Notes: generated from the letters alone by a model not told the origin. 64,000 bases of DNA from Mesocentrotus franciscanus (GCA_037976565.1 CP137684.1:19406259-19470258); one strand, 5' to 3'; counted from the first letter of the stretch, positions 48,201-59,857 are shown. Translations and numbers: made by a program.

Positions 48201-49965
48201 AATGTTATATTGGCTATATGTCTTGAAAATGACAACACGGCTGTCTCATAATGTTATATTGGCTATATGTCATGAAAATGGCAACACGGCTGTCTCATAA
48301 TGTTATATTGGCTATGTCATGAAAATGGCAACACGGCTGTCTCATAATGTTATATTGGCTATGTCATAAAAATGGCAACACGGCTGTCTCATAATGTTAT
48401 ATTGGCTATATGTCATGAAAATGGCAACACGGCTGTCTCATAATGTTATATTGGCTATGTCATGAAAATGGCAACACGGCTGTCTCATAATGTTATATTG
48501 GCTATGTCATGAAAATGGCAACATGGCTGTCTCATAATGTTATATTGGCTATATGTCTTGAAAATGGCAACACAGCTGTCTCATAATGTTATATTGGCTA
48601 TATGTCTTGAAAATGGCAACACGGCTGTCTCATAATGTTATATTGGCTATATGTAATGAAATGGCAACACGGCTGTCTTATAATGTTATATTGACTATAT
48701 GTTTTGAAAATGGCAACACGGCTGTCTCATAATGTTATATTGGCTATATGTCTTGAAAATGGCAACACGGCTGTCTCATAATGTTATATTGGCTATGTCA
48801 TAAAAATGGCAACACGGCTGTCTCATAATGTTATATTGGCTATATGTCATGAAAATGGCAACACGGCTGTCTCATAATGTTATATTGGCTATGTCATGAA
48901 AATGGCAACACGGCTGTCTCATAATGTTATATTGGCTATGTCTTGAAAATGGCAACACGGCTGTCTCATAATGTTATATTGGCTATGTCATGAAAATGGC
49001 AACACGGCTGTCTCATAATGTTATATTGGCTATATGTCATGAAATGGCAACACGGCTGTCTTATAATGTTATATTGACTATATGTTTTGAAAATGGCAAC
49101 ACGGCTGTCTCATAATGTTATATTGGCTATATGTCTTGAAAATGGCAACACGGCTGTCTCATAATGTTATATTGGCTATGTCATGAAAATGGCAACACGG
49201 CTGTCTCATAATGTTATATTGGCTATATGTCATGAAAATGGCAACACGGCTGTCTCATAATGTTATATTGGCTATGTCATGAAAATGGCAACACAGCTGT
49301 CTCAGAATGTTATATTGGCTATATGTCTTGAAAATGGCAACACGGCTGTCTCATAATGTTATATTGGCTATGACTTGAAAATGGCAACACGGCTGTCTCA
49401 TAATGTTATTTTGGCTATGTCATGAAAATGGCAACACAGCTGTCTCATAATGTTATATTGGCTATGACTTGAAAATGGCAACACGGCTGTCTCATAATGT
49501 TATTTTGGCTATGTCATGAAAATGGCAACACAGCTGTCTCATAATGTTATATTGGCTATGACTTGAAAATGGCAACACGGCTGTCTCATAATGTTATTTT
49601 AGCTATGTCATGAAAATGGCAACACAGCTGTCTCATAATGTTATATTGGCTATGTCATGAAAATGGCAACACGGCTGTCTCATAATGTTATATTGGCTAT
49701 GTCTTCAAAATGGCAACACGGCTGTCTCATAATGTTATATTGGCTATGTCATGAAAATGGTAACACGGCTGTTTCATAATGTTATATTGGCTATATGTTT
49801 TGAAAATGGCAACACGGCTGTCTCATAATGTTATATTGGCTATGTCATGAAAATGGTAACACGGCTGTCTCATAATGTTATATTGGCTATATGTCTTGAA
49901 AATGGCAAGACGGCTGTCTCATAATGTTATATTGGCTATATGTCATGAAAATGGCAACACGGCAT
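45285..49965 (+). repeat. 4.7-kb minisatellite, 49-bp unit, about 95 copies
   Basis: The unit starts AACACGGCTGTCTCATAATG and ends GTCATGAAAATGGC; its period is exactly 49 bp (for example the CGG at 45397 and 45446). The unit has four main variable positions: TCAT/TTAT, GGCT/GACT, GTCATG/GTCTTG/GTTTTG and GGC/GAC. From about 48300 many units lack two bases (GGCTATGTC), giving 47 bp. The first units (45285-45380) are diverged, and the array ends sharply at 49965. The length is not a multiple of three and stops occur in every frame, so it is not coding. Confidence 0.97.
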
Positions 49966-50532
49966 CATACACCCTTGTGAATCTAAAAAACAGAATGAGA
50001 AGATAAAACAGGGTGATCTGTTGTTGAGTCATCCACTTTTCTGTTTTGACAGTGTATTCCTGACATAGCAATAACAGTCGTAAAAAACTTTTGACACACT
50101 CCTGTTCACAGGAATTTGATGCTTTGTAGTGTTCCTTTTCAAAAGGATAATGAAGCATAAGGCTAAAATGACTGTAAAGTCACTGCAGCTCTCAGATAAT
50201 AGTTATCAGATAACTTTGTATCTTAACATATGCATGACTATGTTATTAATTTAGGATAAATCATGCATTCCCAGTGAGATAGATTGTTGTTCTAACCCAG
50301 TACACAGAATTTATTTGTCATGTACATGCATAAATCTGTTTGGCAAGAGGTTTAATTTCATACATGTAAGCAAGCATGCTGTACTGTACTTGACAGAAAG
50401 TTAGTTTAAAATTTTGGCCGAATTTCTATATATATTGTTTATTTATATTGTGAATGTTGAAAGCCATAAGTTGTGAAGGGTCAAAAGGAAGAATTGTGTC
50501 GATTACTGTATATCTGACTGTTTATCATTATT
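49966..50532. other. no gene seen
   Basis: AT-rich flank of the minisatellite. No exon fits the phase-1 donor at 38736. Confidence 0.3.
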
Positions 50533-50905
50533 ATCCCCTCGCCGACGAAGTCAGAGGGGATATAGAAACGCCGCTGTCCGTCCTTCCTTCCTTCCTTCCG
50601 TGCGTCCGTAACAAATTTGGTTTCCGATCAATAACTTCAGTAATGTTTGACGGATTTTAATGAAGTTTGATATGAAGGTACATGGTATCAAAATACAGGT
50701 TAAGTTTGATTTCGGAGTATGTAGGTCAAAGGTCAAAGGTCATAGCTCATTAAATATGCGAAAAAATACACATCTGGTTTCCGATCGATAACTTTAGTAA
50801 TGTTTGACGGATTTTAATGAAGTTTAAGACGAAGGTTCATGGTATCAAAATACAGGCTAAGTTTGATTTCGGAGTCTGTAGGTCAAAGGTCAAAGGTCAT
50901 GGGTC
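50533..50905 (+). mobile_element. hairpin-headed element (CCCCTCGC family), truncated
   Basis: Head hairpin as at 15775 and 30723, CCTT and GTCC repeats, and two units (from 50619 and 50777). AGGTCA half-sites in three tandem copies at about 50727 and two near 50880. No tail arm before the next element begins at 50941. Confidence 0.75.
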
Positions 50906-50940
50906 GTAGAGTGTAGAACACCCTTGCTTACATTCATTTT

Positions 50941-51790
50941 TAGCTCATCCGGCCCGAAGGGCCCGATGAGCTTATGCCATGGCGTGGCGTCCGTCGTCCG
51001 TCCGTCCAGTGTTCAAAATGCTTCTTCTTCGTTATTTTTCAACCGATTTTGATTCTGATTGTTTCATATGATAGGGCTAGGAGGGGGATTTTAAACTTCT
51101 ACACAGAATCGTGAAATTCATTATCTATGCTAATTTATGCAAATTTATTCGAAATCACAAAAAATGCTTCTTCTCCTTCATTTCTCGACTGATTTTGATT
51201 TGGTTTGCTTTATCTGGTAGAGCTAACTTTGGTACACTAAACTTCTACACAGAATTTTTAAATTGTTCTCCATTAATTATGGTAATTAATGCAAATTTAT
51301 TCCAAAAATAACAAAAATTGCTTCTTCTCCCTCATTTCTTGACCGATTTTGATTTGGTTTGCTTTATCTGGTAGAGCTAAATTTGGTACACTAAACTTCT
51401 ACACAGAATTTTAAAATTGTTCTCCATTAATTATCTATGCTAATTTATGCAAATTTATTCGAAATCACAAAAAATGCTTCTTCTTCATTTCTCGACCGAT
51501 TTTGATTTGGTTTGCTTTATCTGGTAGAGCTAACTTCGGTACACTAAACTTCTACACAGAATTTTAAAATTGGTCTCCATTAAATAATTATGGTAATTTA
51601 TGCAAATTTATTCCAAAAATAACAAAAAATTGCTTCTTCTCCCTCATTTCTTGACAGATTTTGATTTGGTTTGCTTTATCTGGTAGAGCTAACTTTGGTA
51701 CACTAAACTACTACACAGAATTTTAAAATTGTTCTCCATTAACTAATTATGGTAATTTATGCAAATTTATTCCAAAAATAACAAAAAATT
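50941..51790 (+). mobile_element. hairpin-headed element (TAGCTCATC family)
   Basis: Head TAGCTCATCCGGCCC, loop GAA, then GGGCCCGATGAGCT, followed by GTCCGTCC repeats and about five units of 130-150 bp containing 'tttgctttatctggtagagct' style text, 'taaacttctacacagaatt' and 'atttatgcaaatttattc'. This is a third sequence family with the same plan. A clear tail arm is not seen; GCGGATGAGCGCTA at about 51906 is a weak candidate. Confidence 0.75.
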
Positions 51791-51860
51791 CTATTTATTC
51801 TTGTACAGCTAAATGAAATTATGTCCCTTCCAGGGCATCAAATTTTTATTTTTTGACCAG

Positions 51861-52064
51861 TTCAAAAGTGTACCAGATAAAATTTACGACATTTGTTGTT
51901 GCGAGATGCGGATGAGCGCTACGTCATTGACGTTCTGGTTATCAGCTGACGAAGTGTTGCAGCGGCGCACAAAACGTCAAGATCTTTTAGATTCCTTATT
52001 GACCACATTGCGAGACAAACGAATATCACTAGCGATATTATTTTCGATACTACATCCGCAATGA
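51861..52064 (+). CDS. possible terminal exon, unknown C-terminus
   Basis: A strong acceptor (TTTTTATTTTTTGACCAG, ending 51860) opens 67 codons to a TGA at 52062-52064. The peptide includes KSVPDKIYDICCCEMRM, LTFWLSADEVLQRRTKRQDL and LLTTLRDKRISLAILF, and looks like a folded, mostly helical protein end. It enters in phase 0. AATAAA signals follow at 52169-52174 and 52336-52341. It could be the last exon of the death-domain/ankyrin gene, but at least one further exon converting phase 1 to phase 0 would be needed and was not found; it may belong to another gene. No family recognised. Confidence 0.4.
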   Translation, partial: FKSVPDKIYDICCCEMRMSATSLTFWLSADEVLQRRTKRQDLLDSLLTTLRDKRISLAILFSILHPQ

Positions 52065-52345
52065 GTAATATATTTAGCAACATGTATTTCATTTACTAGA
52101 ATTTAGGCTGCAGAGTTCATTTGAGACAAAATGTGCTAATTACAAAGTACAGTCTGTATGTAAACATGAATAAACATGTGTCACTATGTGTTATTATTAT
52201 GGGTATGTTAAAGTGGAGACTTGATTCTCTGTGTACAATGTACGATGCAGTAGTTGCGGATCTCACTGTTATCTTGTAATATTATTATGTATGTTAAAGA
52301 AGTATTCAATGTTATTTTGATCCGAAATAATGAGAAATAAAATGA
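52065..52345 (+). terminator. possible 3' UTR with polyadenylation signals
   Basis: AATAAA at 52169-52174 and AATAAA at 52336-52341 downstream of the candidate terminal exon, in AT-rich, non-repetitive DNA. Confidence 0.3.
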
Positions 52346-52621
52346 TCAATTGAACTTTATACCTCTGAATATAATATGGAATTATTCTGTATCAATCGCA
52401 CCACTCCCTCAGTACAAAGTATTTGTAAACTGCATGACTTCAGTGCACCTCTTATCCATTTGTGGGCATGCAAAGGGTTTGGTAAGTTTGTGTCCCATAT
52501 GTTGCCAAGTACAGTGTATTTGGAATATTGCTCAAAGTTAACAAATTTGGTTGAAAAAAAGTAAAAATCAATTGCTTTCGTTTATTATTCATCTTGTCTG
52601 GCCCAAATTGTTGTTTGGTGT

Positions 52622-53489
52622 ACTGTAAACGCGAAAATATTTGCGGTACATTAATTTTTGCGGATTTCGCGCTAAGATCGGCAAGTGCGAATTTTAGAAC
52701 TCGCGAAGATATAAGCATGATTTCTTATGCGTGTTTTGAACAGGCTCAATTGCGTGATTGGTAATAACTGTTTGATCCAATGCATTTTGGATATTGCTTG
52801 AGCTCGGATTGCGAGCGCGGCGTAGTAGTGTGTGCGAGTGCAATGCTGTCTATCGCTATACATGTCTATTTCTTGAAATTTTCGTTCAGTCGCTTGTGTA
52901 AATTCTGACAAGGTTTGCTTGTAATCTAAACTGCCTTTGCTATTAATGATGTTTGATTGATGAATGTCTAAGTATGATTGACATGTCTGATGAACTGTTG
53001 AGAGATTCTGATGCTTCTCGTATTTTGTTCTTGTGTAAAGAAGATGAACCGCCGCTTATATTTTCCGCAGCTACATGTACTAGTAATGCACCCCGGATGG
53101 TATCTCGTACCAAACCAGCAGGGTATTTTAGCCGCTCCGTCATTGTCCATACCTCAGAGAAATCGTGCTACTGTATCTTGCTGACAAAAGATCATGATAC
53201 TGCATGTTTTGTACATTATAGCCTTGAAACATTGCTACATGACAACAATTATATTCGAATGTGACCATTTTCGAGCTAAAGCGAAGGCAGAAAAATGATT
53301 GTCATGCATTGAAATATCAAATCAAATCATGCACTTTTCGTGCACCGATAGGAATGAAAACGATGGAGTGAAGTGTGCAGCACGAATTTAAGAACCCGCG
53401 AATATGTTTTGGGGTGGCTCAGCGCAAAAAAAGATCTACCTGTACTAGTGTGGGTGTTGCATTTTTGAAAGAGAGTATGCTTTTACAGT
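52622..53489. mobile_element. possible MITE with ACTGTAAA ends
   Basis: ACTGTAAACGCGAAAATAT at 52622 and the inverted end TTTTACAGT at 53481-53489. Subterminal words such as GCGAAAATATTTGCGG (left) and CCCGCGAATATGTTTT (right) are also opposed. Weak ends, so only probable. The 103-residue open frame at 52953-53264 inside has no recognisable domain. Confidence 0.45.
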
Positions 53490-55265
53490 GTAAGTTCTGT
53501 TTTATTACATGTGCTTCTAGACATGAGTGATATCTGAGAGGAGAGGATGCTGGTGTGTTTGTGTTATGTTCTGTGGAGTTACGTGGTCAGGCTATGGTCA
53601 CGATGTGGTCTTTATCTTCTCCACAGTGAATGCCTGACTGTCCAGTAGAATTTACGCTTAAGTTTTTCATCACACGGATTTGCTCGACATTACATGCACA
53701 CTCGTACATGTACATGCACAAGTAGGCTGATTAATGAATATTGAAATACTCAATTATTCTCAACAGGTGAATGGAATCATTTATATCCAGGCACTTCACA
53801 AATACATGTACCTATGCATTCAATTTGAATACATTACGAAACTGCTCTATTGTGAATGATGATTCAAATATCAGTAATGGATGACTCCATGATTGGTACT
53901 AATAATACATTTTAATTCTAGTTCAGGTTATACCGGGGTAATTATAATCTTCAGATTTACCTTGGAGATATACGTATAATTTCTTATTAGAAAATGTCCA
54001 TTTCAGGTTCACTTTAAACACAATATTAGATGTGTGAAATGTAAGTCATTTCTACTCAACTTTCATGATTATTTGAATATGGAAGCAAAAAGAAAAGAAA
54101 AAAAGATCTGCATAAAAAAATAAGAAGTTTGGTTCAATGTAATGAAATTGCTCATGCAGAGGGGGTTAATCCTCTGTACAATAAGATGTGATGATAAGTT
54201 AACTCTAGTTACATTCTTGCCACTTATCACAGGTGCTATGATTGAACTGGAAGACTTTTAGGGTTACTGTAGAGGAATAAACACAATGATTACATGCCAC
54301 TGGCTTCCTATGATGACAAGTATTAAAATGTCATCAAATGGATGATTATGACTTGCTTTGCAAGTTATTTTTAAGGAAATCATTTTGCACAAACCAGTAT
54401 GAAGAGAAACATACATGTAGGTGAATGATGTGCAACAGTCACTGTACATAAGGTTAATACCTTGACTTTTAATCAGCACTTCTCCCTTTTTTGCTTTTTT
54501 TTCTTCTCCTTGTCTTCTCCCTCTATTGTTTCCCATTCCACCTCTTTGTATTCCCCCTTCTCTTCCGCTCTTCTTCCCCTTCTCCTTCCCCTTTTCTTCC
54601 TCTTTCTCCCACTTCCCCTTCACCTCCTTCCTTTTTTTTCTGTATTGAGTACACTTACCTATTCACAGTACCTTCCACCTACTCCCTTACTCTCTTGTCT
54701 CTTCCGATTTCGTTTTACCTCCACCTTCAGCTGTTACTCAGGAATACACAATTTTCTTGTATTTGGACAAATTTATGACCCATTTTGTGTCGATCTGCAT
54801 TATTTATATATACATGTGATTGTAATGTATCACTGTTTGTGTTTCATACATTGTGCACCATGCATGCTTTTGGCTAGGGAACATGGACCTGGTCTTAATG
54901 TATACAGTCAACTCTGCCTAAGTCGACGTTCTACTTGAAGTCTATTGTTCTCATATTCTTTTGTTTTAAACCTCATGTACGTTGAATTTCTTCCAATTTC
55001 TGTACTCTTGATTCCACTTGCCTGGTACGCAGAGTTTACTTTCTGATAAAGGCATGATCTAACAACGTGTAATTGCACATGTTTGAACCCTAATAAACAG
55101 CTGGGAATGGGACCACAAGCTTTGCATAATTTTAATTTTTTGCCTTTCAGGCTTTCCAAAATTCCTTAATATTTTAATCTCTATACATAAAATTCAGCAG
55201 TTATCAATGCCTAACAAAATTTGAGTGCACACACACACACATAATGATAATGAGACTATTCAATC
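53490..55265. other. no gene seen; pyrimidine tract
   Basis: 54479-54645 is a C/T-rich tract, and the hydrophobic open frames across it are artefacts. An AC microsatellite lies at 55229-55242. No exon recognised. Confidence 0.4.
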
Positions 55266-55459
55266 TACTTTGAAAAAAATATTTATTGTTAAGGCACAAA
55301 ATATTTTGGATAACAAGTCCACTTAAACAATGGCAAGATAAACAAGTGAGTATCTTTTAATATGTTGCTTAGCTACATGTAGATGAATAATTTAAAGGTA
55401 ATACAATAATGAAAGACAGTACCTATCATTCATTGAATACAAAAAGTATACAGGCAATT

Positions 55460-55825
55460 TTACACCATTAAATGACAATGTCTTCTTACATCCCCTGGCA
55501 GAGTAATCTGCCCTAATTTCTTACTTAAACTTATATAGTAAAATACTACTACATGTAACAAAACATTTGAAGATTTGAAGATTAAAAGGTGTGCATGATC
55601 AATTTCTTTATGTAATTCACCTTTTTTTGAAGACAAATGATCAAAAGTATCCTTGTATTTCACAATTGAATTCTGAAATGATTCTCGACTGCATGTAGTT
55701 GAAATAATGCCCCATGCAAGATCTGAAATATATTGCTCATTCATGTTCATACTATACAAATTCTTCCAAAATATTGATATCTTCACCACAGCTGCCCAAA
55801 GAGCTAGTCTCCAACTTTGATTCAA
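55460..55825 (-). CDS. possible minus-strand terminal exon, unknown
   Basis: On the minus strand about 120 codons are open to a stop at 55460. Read from 55825 the peptide contains SWRLALWAAVVKISIFWKNL, then DLAWGIISTTCSRESFQN and KYKDTFDHLSSKKGELHKEI, and ends LGQITLPGDVRRHC. The composition looks genuine. On the minus strand an AATAAA lies about 175 bp downstream (plus 55284-55289). A partial, decayed copy of its first 20 codons lies at about 55978-56040. I do not recognise the family; no upstream exon was located. Confidence 0.35.
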   Translation of the reverse strand: MNQSWRLALWAAVVKISIFWKNLYSMNMNEQYISDLAWGIISTTCSRESFQNSIVKYKDTFDHLSSKKGELHKEIDHAHLLIFKSSNVLLHVVVFYYISLSKKLGQITLPGDVRRHCHLMV

Positions 55826-55977
55826 TGGAGTGGAATGATTAGCTTTCTTTCTTTCTCTTCATGCAAATAGAAACTGTCACATGAAAGCAACATAAGTTAA
55901 ATACTTCAATGATGGAACATAACTCATTAACAACTTATTACTAAAAATACAATAATAATATTTGCACATATGGCTTT

Positions 55978-56040
55978 CAAAATATTGATGTCTTTACCAC
56001 AGCTGCCCAATAAGAAAGTCTCCAACAATGCTTTTATAAA
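55978..56040 (-). pseudogene. decayed partial copy of the exon start at 55.8 kb
   Basis: About 60 bp match 55767-55825 (shared text 'ccacagctgccca' and 'agtctccaac'). The reading frame carries stops. Confidence 0.45.
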
Positions 56041-56506
56041 CGAGTGGAATGTTGTGTATAAATATAACTTTTTTTACCCCTTTTCTGTAAGATTTTCTAT
56101 AACGGTGAAATGCGAAAAACTGCATCAAAATATTTCTGAAATGCTTGTGCCCACACTGAATACAATAGCACTGTAATCTTTTTATATACCATGTACATAT
56201 CTGAAATTGAATGTTTCTCACTATGCTATCCATGGACATGTACATAACACAGAAGACATTGTTCATAGATATATAATAACACATAAATGATAATTAAACC
56301 TATCTGTATAACAATAGCAAGATCTTGAAGAATGTAAAAGATTTCATGCTGAGGTAATAATAACATTTGTTGTTTCTTTGAATACAATGGCAAATGCCAA
56401 GTCTACATTGTTTGTAAATACAAGCATATGTTCAAGTGCAATCAATATACTACCAGTTTTGCCAACAATAAAATCTGACATTCCAACAATTTAGTGGGTC
56501 ACCTAC
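56041..56506. other. no gene seen
   Basis: AT-rich DNA between the decayed exon copy and the next MITE. Confidence 0.3.
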
Positions 56507-57049
56507 TTAAAGGGCAATCCAACCCTTCCAATAAGTTCATTTGAATGAAAGCAGAAAAATCAGAGAAACAGAATGGCGAAAGTTTGAAATAAATCAGACC
56601 AATATTAAGAAAGTTATGAGTGTTTGAAATATGAGATCACTACAGCTGTCCGAATCTCAAATAGGCAATTTTGTCAGTGGATTCTGACGTGACGGATTAC
56701 TCTCCCGTTTGTCACGTACAAAAATATCACTTATTTCTGTTTTTCTTCCAAGTGCCTTCACCCTCGGGGCACTACTCAAAATATATCATGGAGAGTACAT
56801 TATTACAGGTCCTCTAAAAAGAACAGACCATCCCGAGTCATACATTTATGAAAAGTTGAAAATTTAGTCCTTTTGTGTATTGGAGCAAATGCGAAAGTTG
56901 TACGCCACTACATCACATAGACATTATCATTTCAGCCAATTTGAAGAGCCCATACCTATAATAATTGCAACTTTCAAAAATTCGTAACTTTCTAATTTTC
57001 ATGCTTTCATTCAAATGAACTTATTAGAAGGGTTGGATTGCCCTTTGAG
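56507..57049. mobile_element. MITE with AAAGGGCAATCC ends
   Basis: AAAGGGCAATCCAACCCTTC from 56509, preceded by TT, is mirrored by GAAGGGTTGGATTGCCCTTT ending at about 57046. The matching arms extend about 45 bp with very few mismatches. It is similar in style to the element at 17273 (TTAAAGG start) but different in sequence. No transposase. Confidence 0.85.
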
Positions 57050-57505
57050 TTGTCCATCATCTTTGTAACATTCTTAGCCTGTCAAACCATGAACTGTCTC
57101 AATCAACTACATTTTACATACCGGTATTCAGAAACACAATCATTTGGGTTGTGTACAGTTGTATGTATGTATAAGTAAGAATATGCTAAAAAGGAAGCAG
57201 TTTGGTTTCTTAGAGTATGAGAAGGAAAAAAAATAATTACTTTATGCAATCACGTAAATCAAGTTTGCCAACAATGAAAAGACCAGGGCCCATATTCATA
57301 AAACCTTAATAAGCCTAGTTATCACCTAACTGTGTATTGTGGCCAATGATGTACAATGGTGTACATGGCTGACTAAGTGACGTGCAAGCAAACCTCTCCT
57401 TGAGATATTTCCTTTATCACCCTAGATATCATTATTTCATTGAATTTTAAGTTGCTCACTGCTCTTCTCTTGCAATATCTACTGATCTTCTTCAATTATC
57501 TCAAC
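57050..57505. other. probable LINE 5' UTR and flank
   Basis: No gene. From about 57290 ('cagggcccatattcataaaa') the sequence may be the 5' untranslated part of the LINE that follows; the exact start cannot be seen. Confidence 0.35.
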
Positions 57506-58314
57506 ATGGGGGACCGCAACCAAAAGAAAACCATGAAGAAAACCTCCATCAAAACCCGTGCGAATTATTCCATTTTGAGCGATGAGCTTGCTGATGACTC
57601 TGCCGATCCTACAGGCCCAGCTGATCACTCGGATCCCGGACTGGAAGTTGCCGATGATGGGGCTCTCTCCGTCATCTGGAGCACAACTGGCTAGCTATCT
57701 TAAAGCTGCGACTGCCAATTTTGAAAGGATGATGGAGAAGGCAATGAAGTCAATGATAGATAGCATCGGGAAGGTGGAAAAAGCCCCAGAATTCGAAGGC
57801 CTTCGAATTAATGACTTGGAACAAAAGAATGTTGAGCTAGAAAAAAGAATAGACAGAATGGAAAAAAGCCTGCAAAGATTTGCAGGAGAGAGTAGGGAAA
57901 AAAGAATAGAGAGGTGAATAAAGCTGAGCGCTTTTCACGAAGAAATAACTTCCGCATCATTGGGATAGCGGAACCTAAAGATGATGATTCTGAAGATTGT
58001 GTGAAGTTAGTTGAGGATATTCTCAAAAGTAAATTTGAGCTGGATGTGAAGGTGATGGAAGGAAAGGGAACAAACCACGACACATAATTGTGAAAACCAT
58101 CTCGGACCGAGAGAAAGTTCATGTAATGAAAAACGCCAGGGAAGTTCTGCTACGTGAAAAGTATTATTTTGCTGATGATTTGACCAAGGCCGATCTCACT
58201 GAAAAGAAAAAACATATCAAGGATGTACAAGAGCTGTATGCGAAGGGAACAAAACTTCGCTTCTTTGCTGGGCTTTGGAGAGGAAATGGTGGTGTCCCTT
58301 ATTTTACAGCGTAA
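57506..58314 (+). pseudogene. LINE ORF1 (coiled-coil RNA-binding protein), frameshifted
   Basis: Starts MGDRNQKKTMKKTSIKTRAN, then an acidic segment and, after a frame change near 57690, a coiled coil (LRINDLEQKNVELEKRIDRM). After another frame change near 57912 comes the RNA-binding part (RRNNFRIIGIAEPKDDD, then DCVKLVEDILK) and the C-terminal domain (REKVHVMKNAREVLL), ending YFTA at 58314. The order coiled coil, RRM, C-terminal domain is that of L1-type ORF1 proteins, also found in CR1/L2-group elements. Such proteins bind the element's own RNA as trimers. At least three frame breaks make this copy inactive. Confidence 0.8.
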
Positions 58315-59683
58315 TGTGACTTTAAACCACTGCCTCTTGACCACACCTTGAACTGTCATCGACCACACAAAGAGCTCTCTATTTATATGATTTATGATGC
58401 GAAGTAGATCCATGGTCACTTACCTCCTCACTGAATGTAACCAGTATACAGTAATTTAATTCTGGTCTAAATGTGTATCTTTCCATTCTACCTTTATAAA
58501 TTCTTTTGTAATATTCGTGTTAGCTTTTCTTTTGTAAACAGTACATAATTTAAGGAGAGGGTTTTACTGTCAGTTGTTATACATGTATATATATGTACTT
58601 TTGTTACCTTTGAATTTTTTTTCCAGTGTTTTACTGCTTGTTTCATTTTTGTTTATCTTTTCCACTCTCTATCCCTCTTCCGCTGTTTTTCTTTTTCTTG
58701 CCAATTTTTCTCTCACTTTTTCTGTGTTTTATCCTGTTCTTCCTATGCCTATAATGCATATTTTTGAGTATACTCATCCGTTTTTGTTGTATATATATAT
58801 ATATATGTCCTTTTCTTTTGCACGTAGTAGGCTGCCTTTCTATATGTATGAATCTTTAAATTATGAATACAAATGATGATGATATACGTAACTATCTTGA
58901 ATCTAGCGCAGACTCGTTAGAGTATGATCTTGGTGAAGGCAATGACGCTGTCACAAGTCACTGTAATTATTGTACAGAAAGCCAATTCTCTCAAAAAATG
59001 GGTAATTCTGGTGATAACGAGCTTTTTTTCTCTACATTTTAATGTTCGTAGTACCAGTATGCAAGCAAACTTTGATAAATTAAATGTATCTTTGCGGAAC
59101 ATGTGCTACAGTTCTACGATTATAGGAATCTCTGAAACTTGGTTATCGAGTGAAACTGAAGGAAATGTATTTTCTCTTCCAGGAAGTAATTTAATTATGA
59201 ATAATCGACACGATAGGAGGGGAGGAGGTGTCGCATTGTATGTCCCCACCCAGTTGAATTACCGAGTTTTAAATGAAGTTAATGTGATGAATGATTTAAT
59301 GGAAAGTGTTTTTGTAGAATTGTTTTTTCCTGGCAGACGGAATGTTATAGTTGGGGCTGTTTATAGACCGCCACAAGGTAATGTGAATTTGTTTATAAAT
59401 GAAATGCAAACTGTGTTGTCAAATTCAATATTTTTGCATAAAACAGTCTTTGTCATGGGTGATTATAATGTTAATCTTCTTCAGCACGATGAGAATGCAT
59501 ACGTTTGTGACTTTTTGAACATGTTTATATCTTTCTCTTTATTGCCCTTAATAACTAAACCTACCAGAGTTACAGACACTTCTTCTACTCTTATTGATAA
59601 CATTTTTAGTAATGTACGACCTTTACCAGATGCGGGTATTACAATTTCAGATTTGTCTGACCACTTTCCAGTATATGCGAGGA

Positions 59684-59857
59684 TGTCTTTTGGTAGGGAT
59701 ATCCGTAATATTTCTAGTAATAGATATGTTCGAAAAAGTAATCCTACCAGTATTGCTAAATTTAGAGATGTGTCTTTTGATAGGGATATCCGTAATATTT
59801 CTAGTAATAGATATGTTCGAAAAAGTAATCCTACCAGTATTGCTAAATTTAGAGATG
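59684..59857 (+). repeat. 87-bp in-frame tandem duplication inside ORF2
   Basis: 59684-59770 and 59771-59857 are near identical (start TGTCTTTTGGTAGGGATATC; second copy has one G to A). Each encodes 29 residues containing RDIRNISSNRYVRKSNPTSI. Confidence 0.95.

Noticed and set aside
45285..49965. CRISPR-like array of regular repeats
   Set aside because: There are no unique spacers: units abut directly, the period is 49 bp throughout and the host is an animal. It is a minisatellite.
52953..53264. 103-codon open frame (SMIDMSDELLRDSDASRILF ...)
   Set aside because: It lies within a probable MITE and has no recognisable domain, splice context or start context. Kept only as a remark under the MITE.
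54462..54938. 158-codon hydrophobic open frame
   Set aside because: It crosses a C/T tract; composition is explained by the tract.
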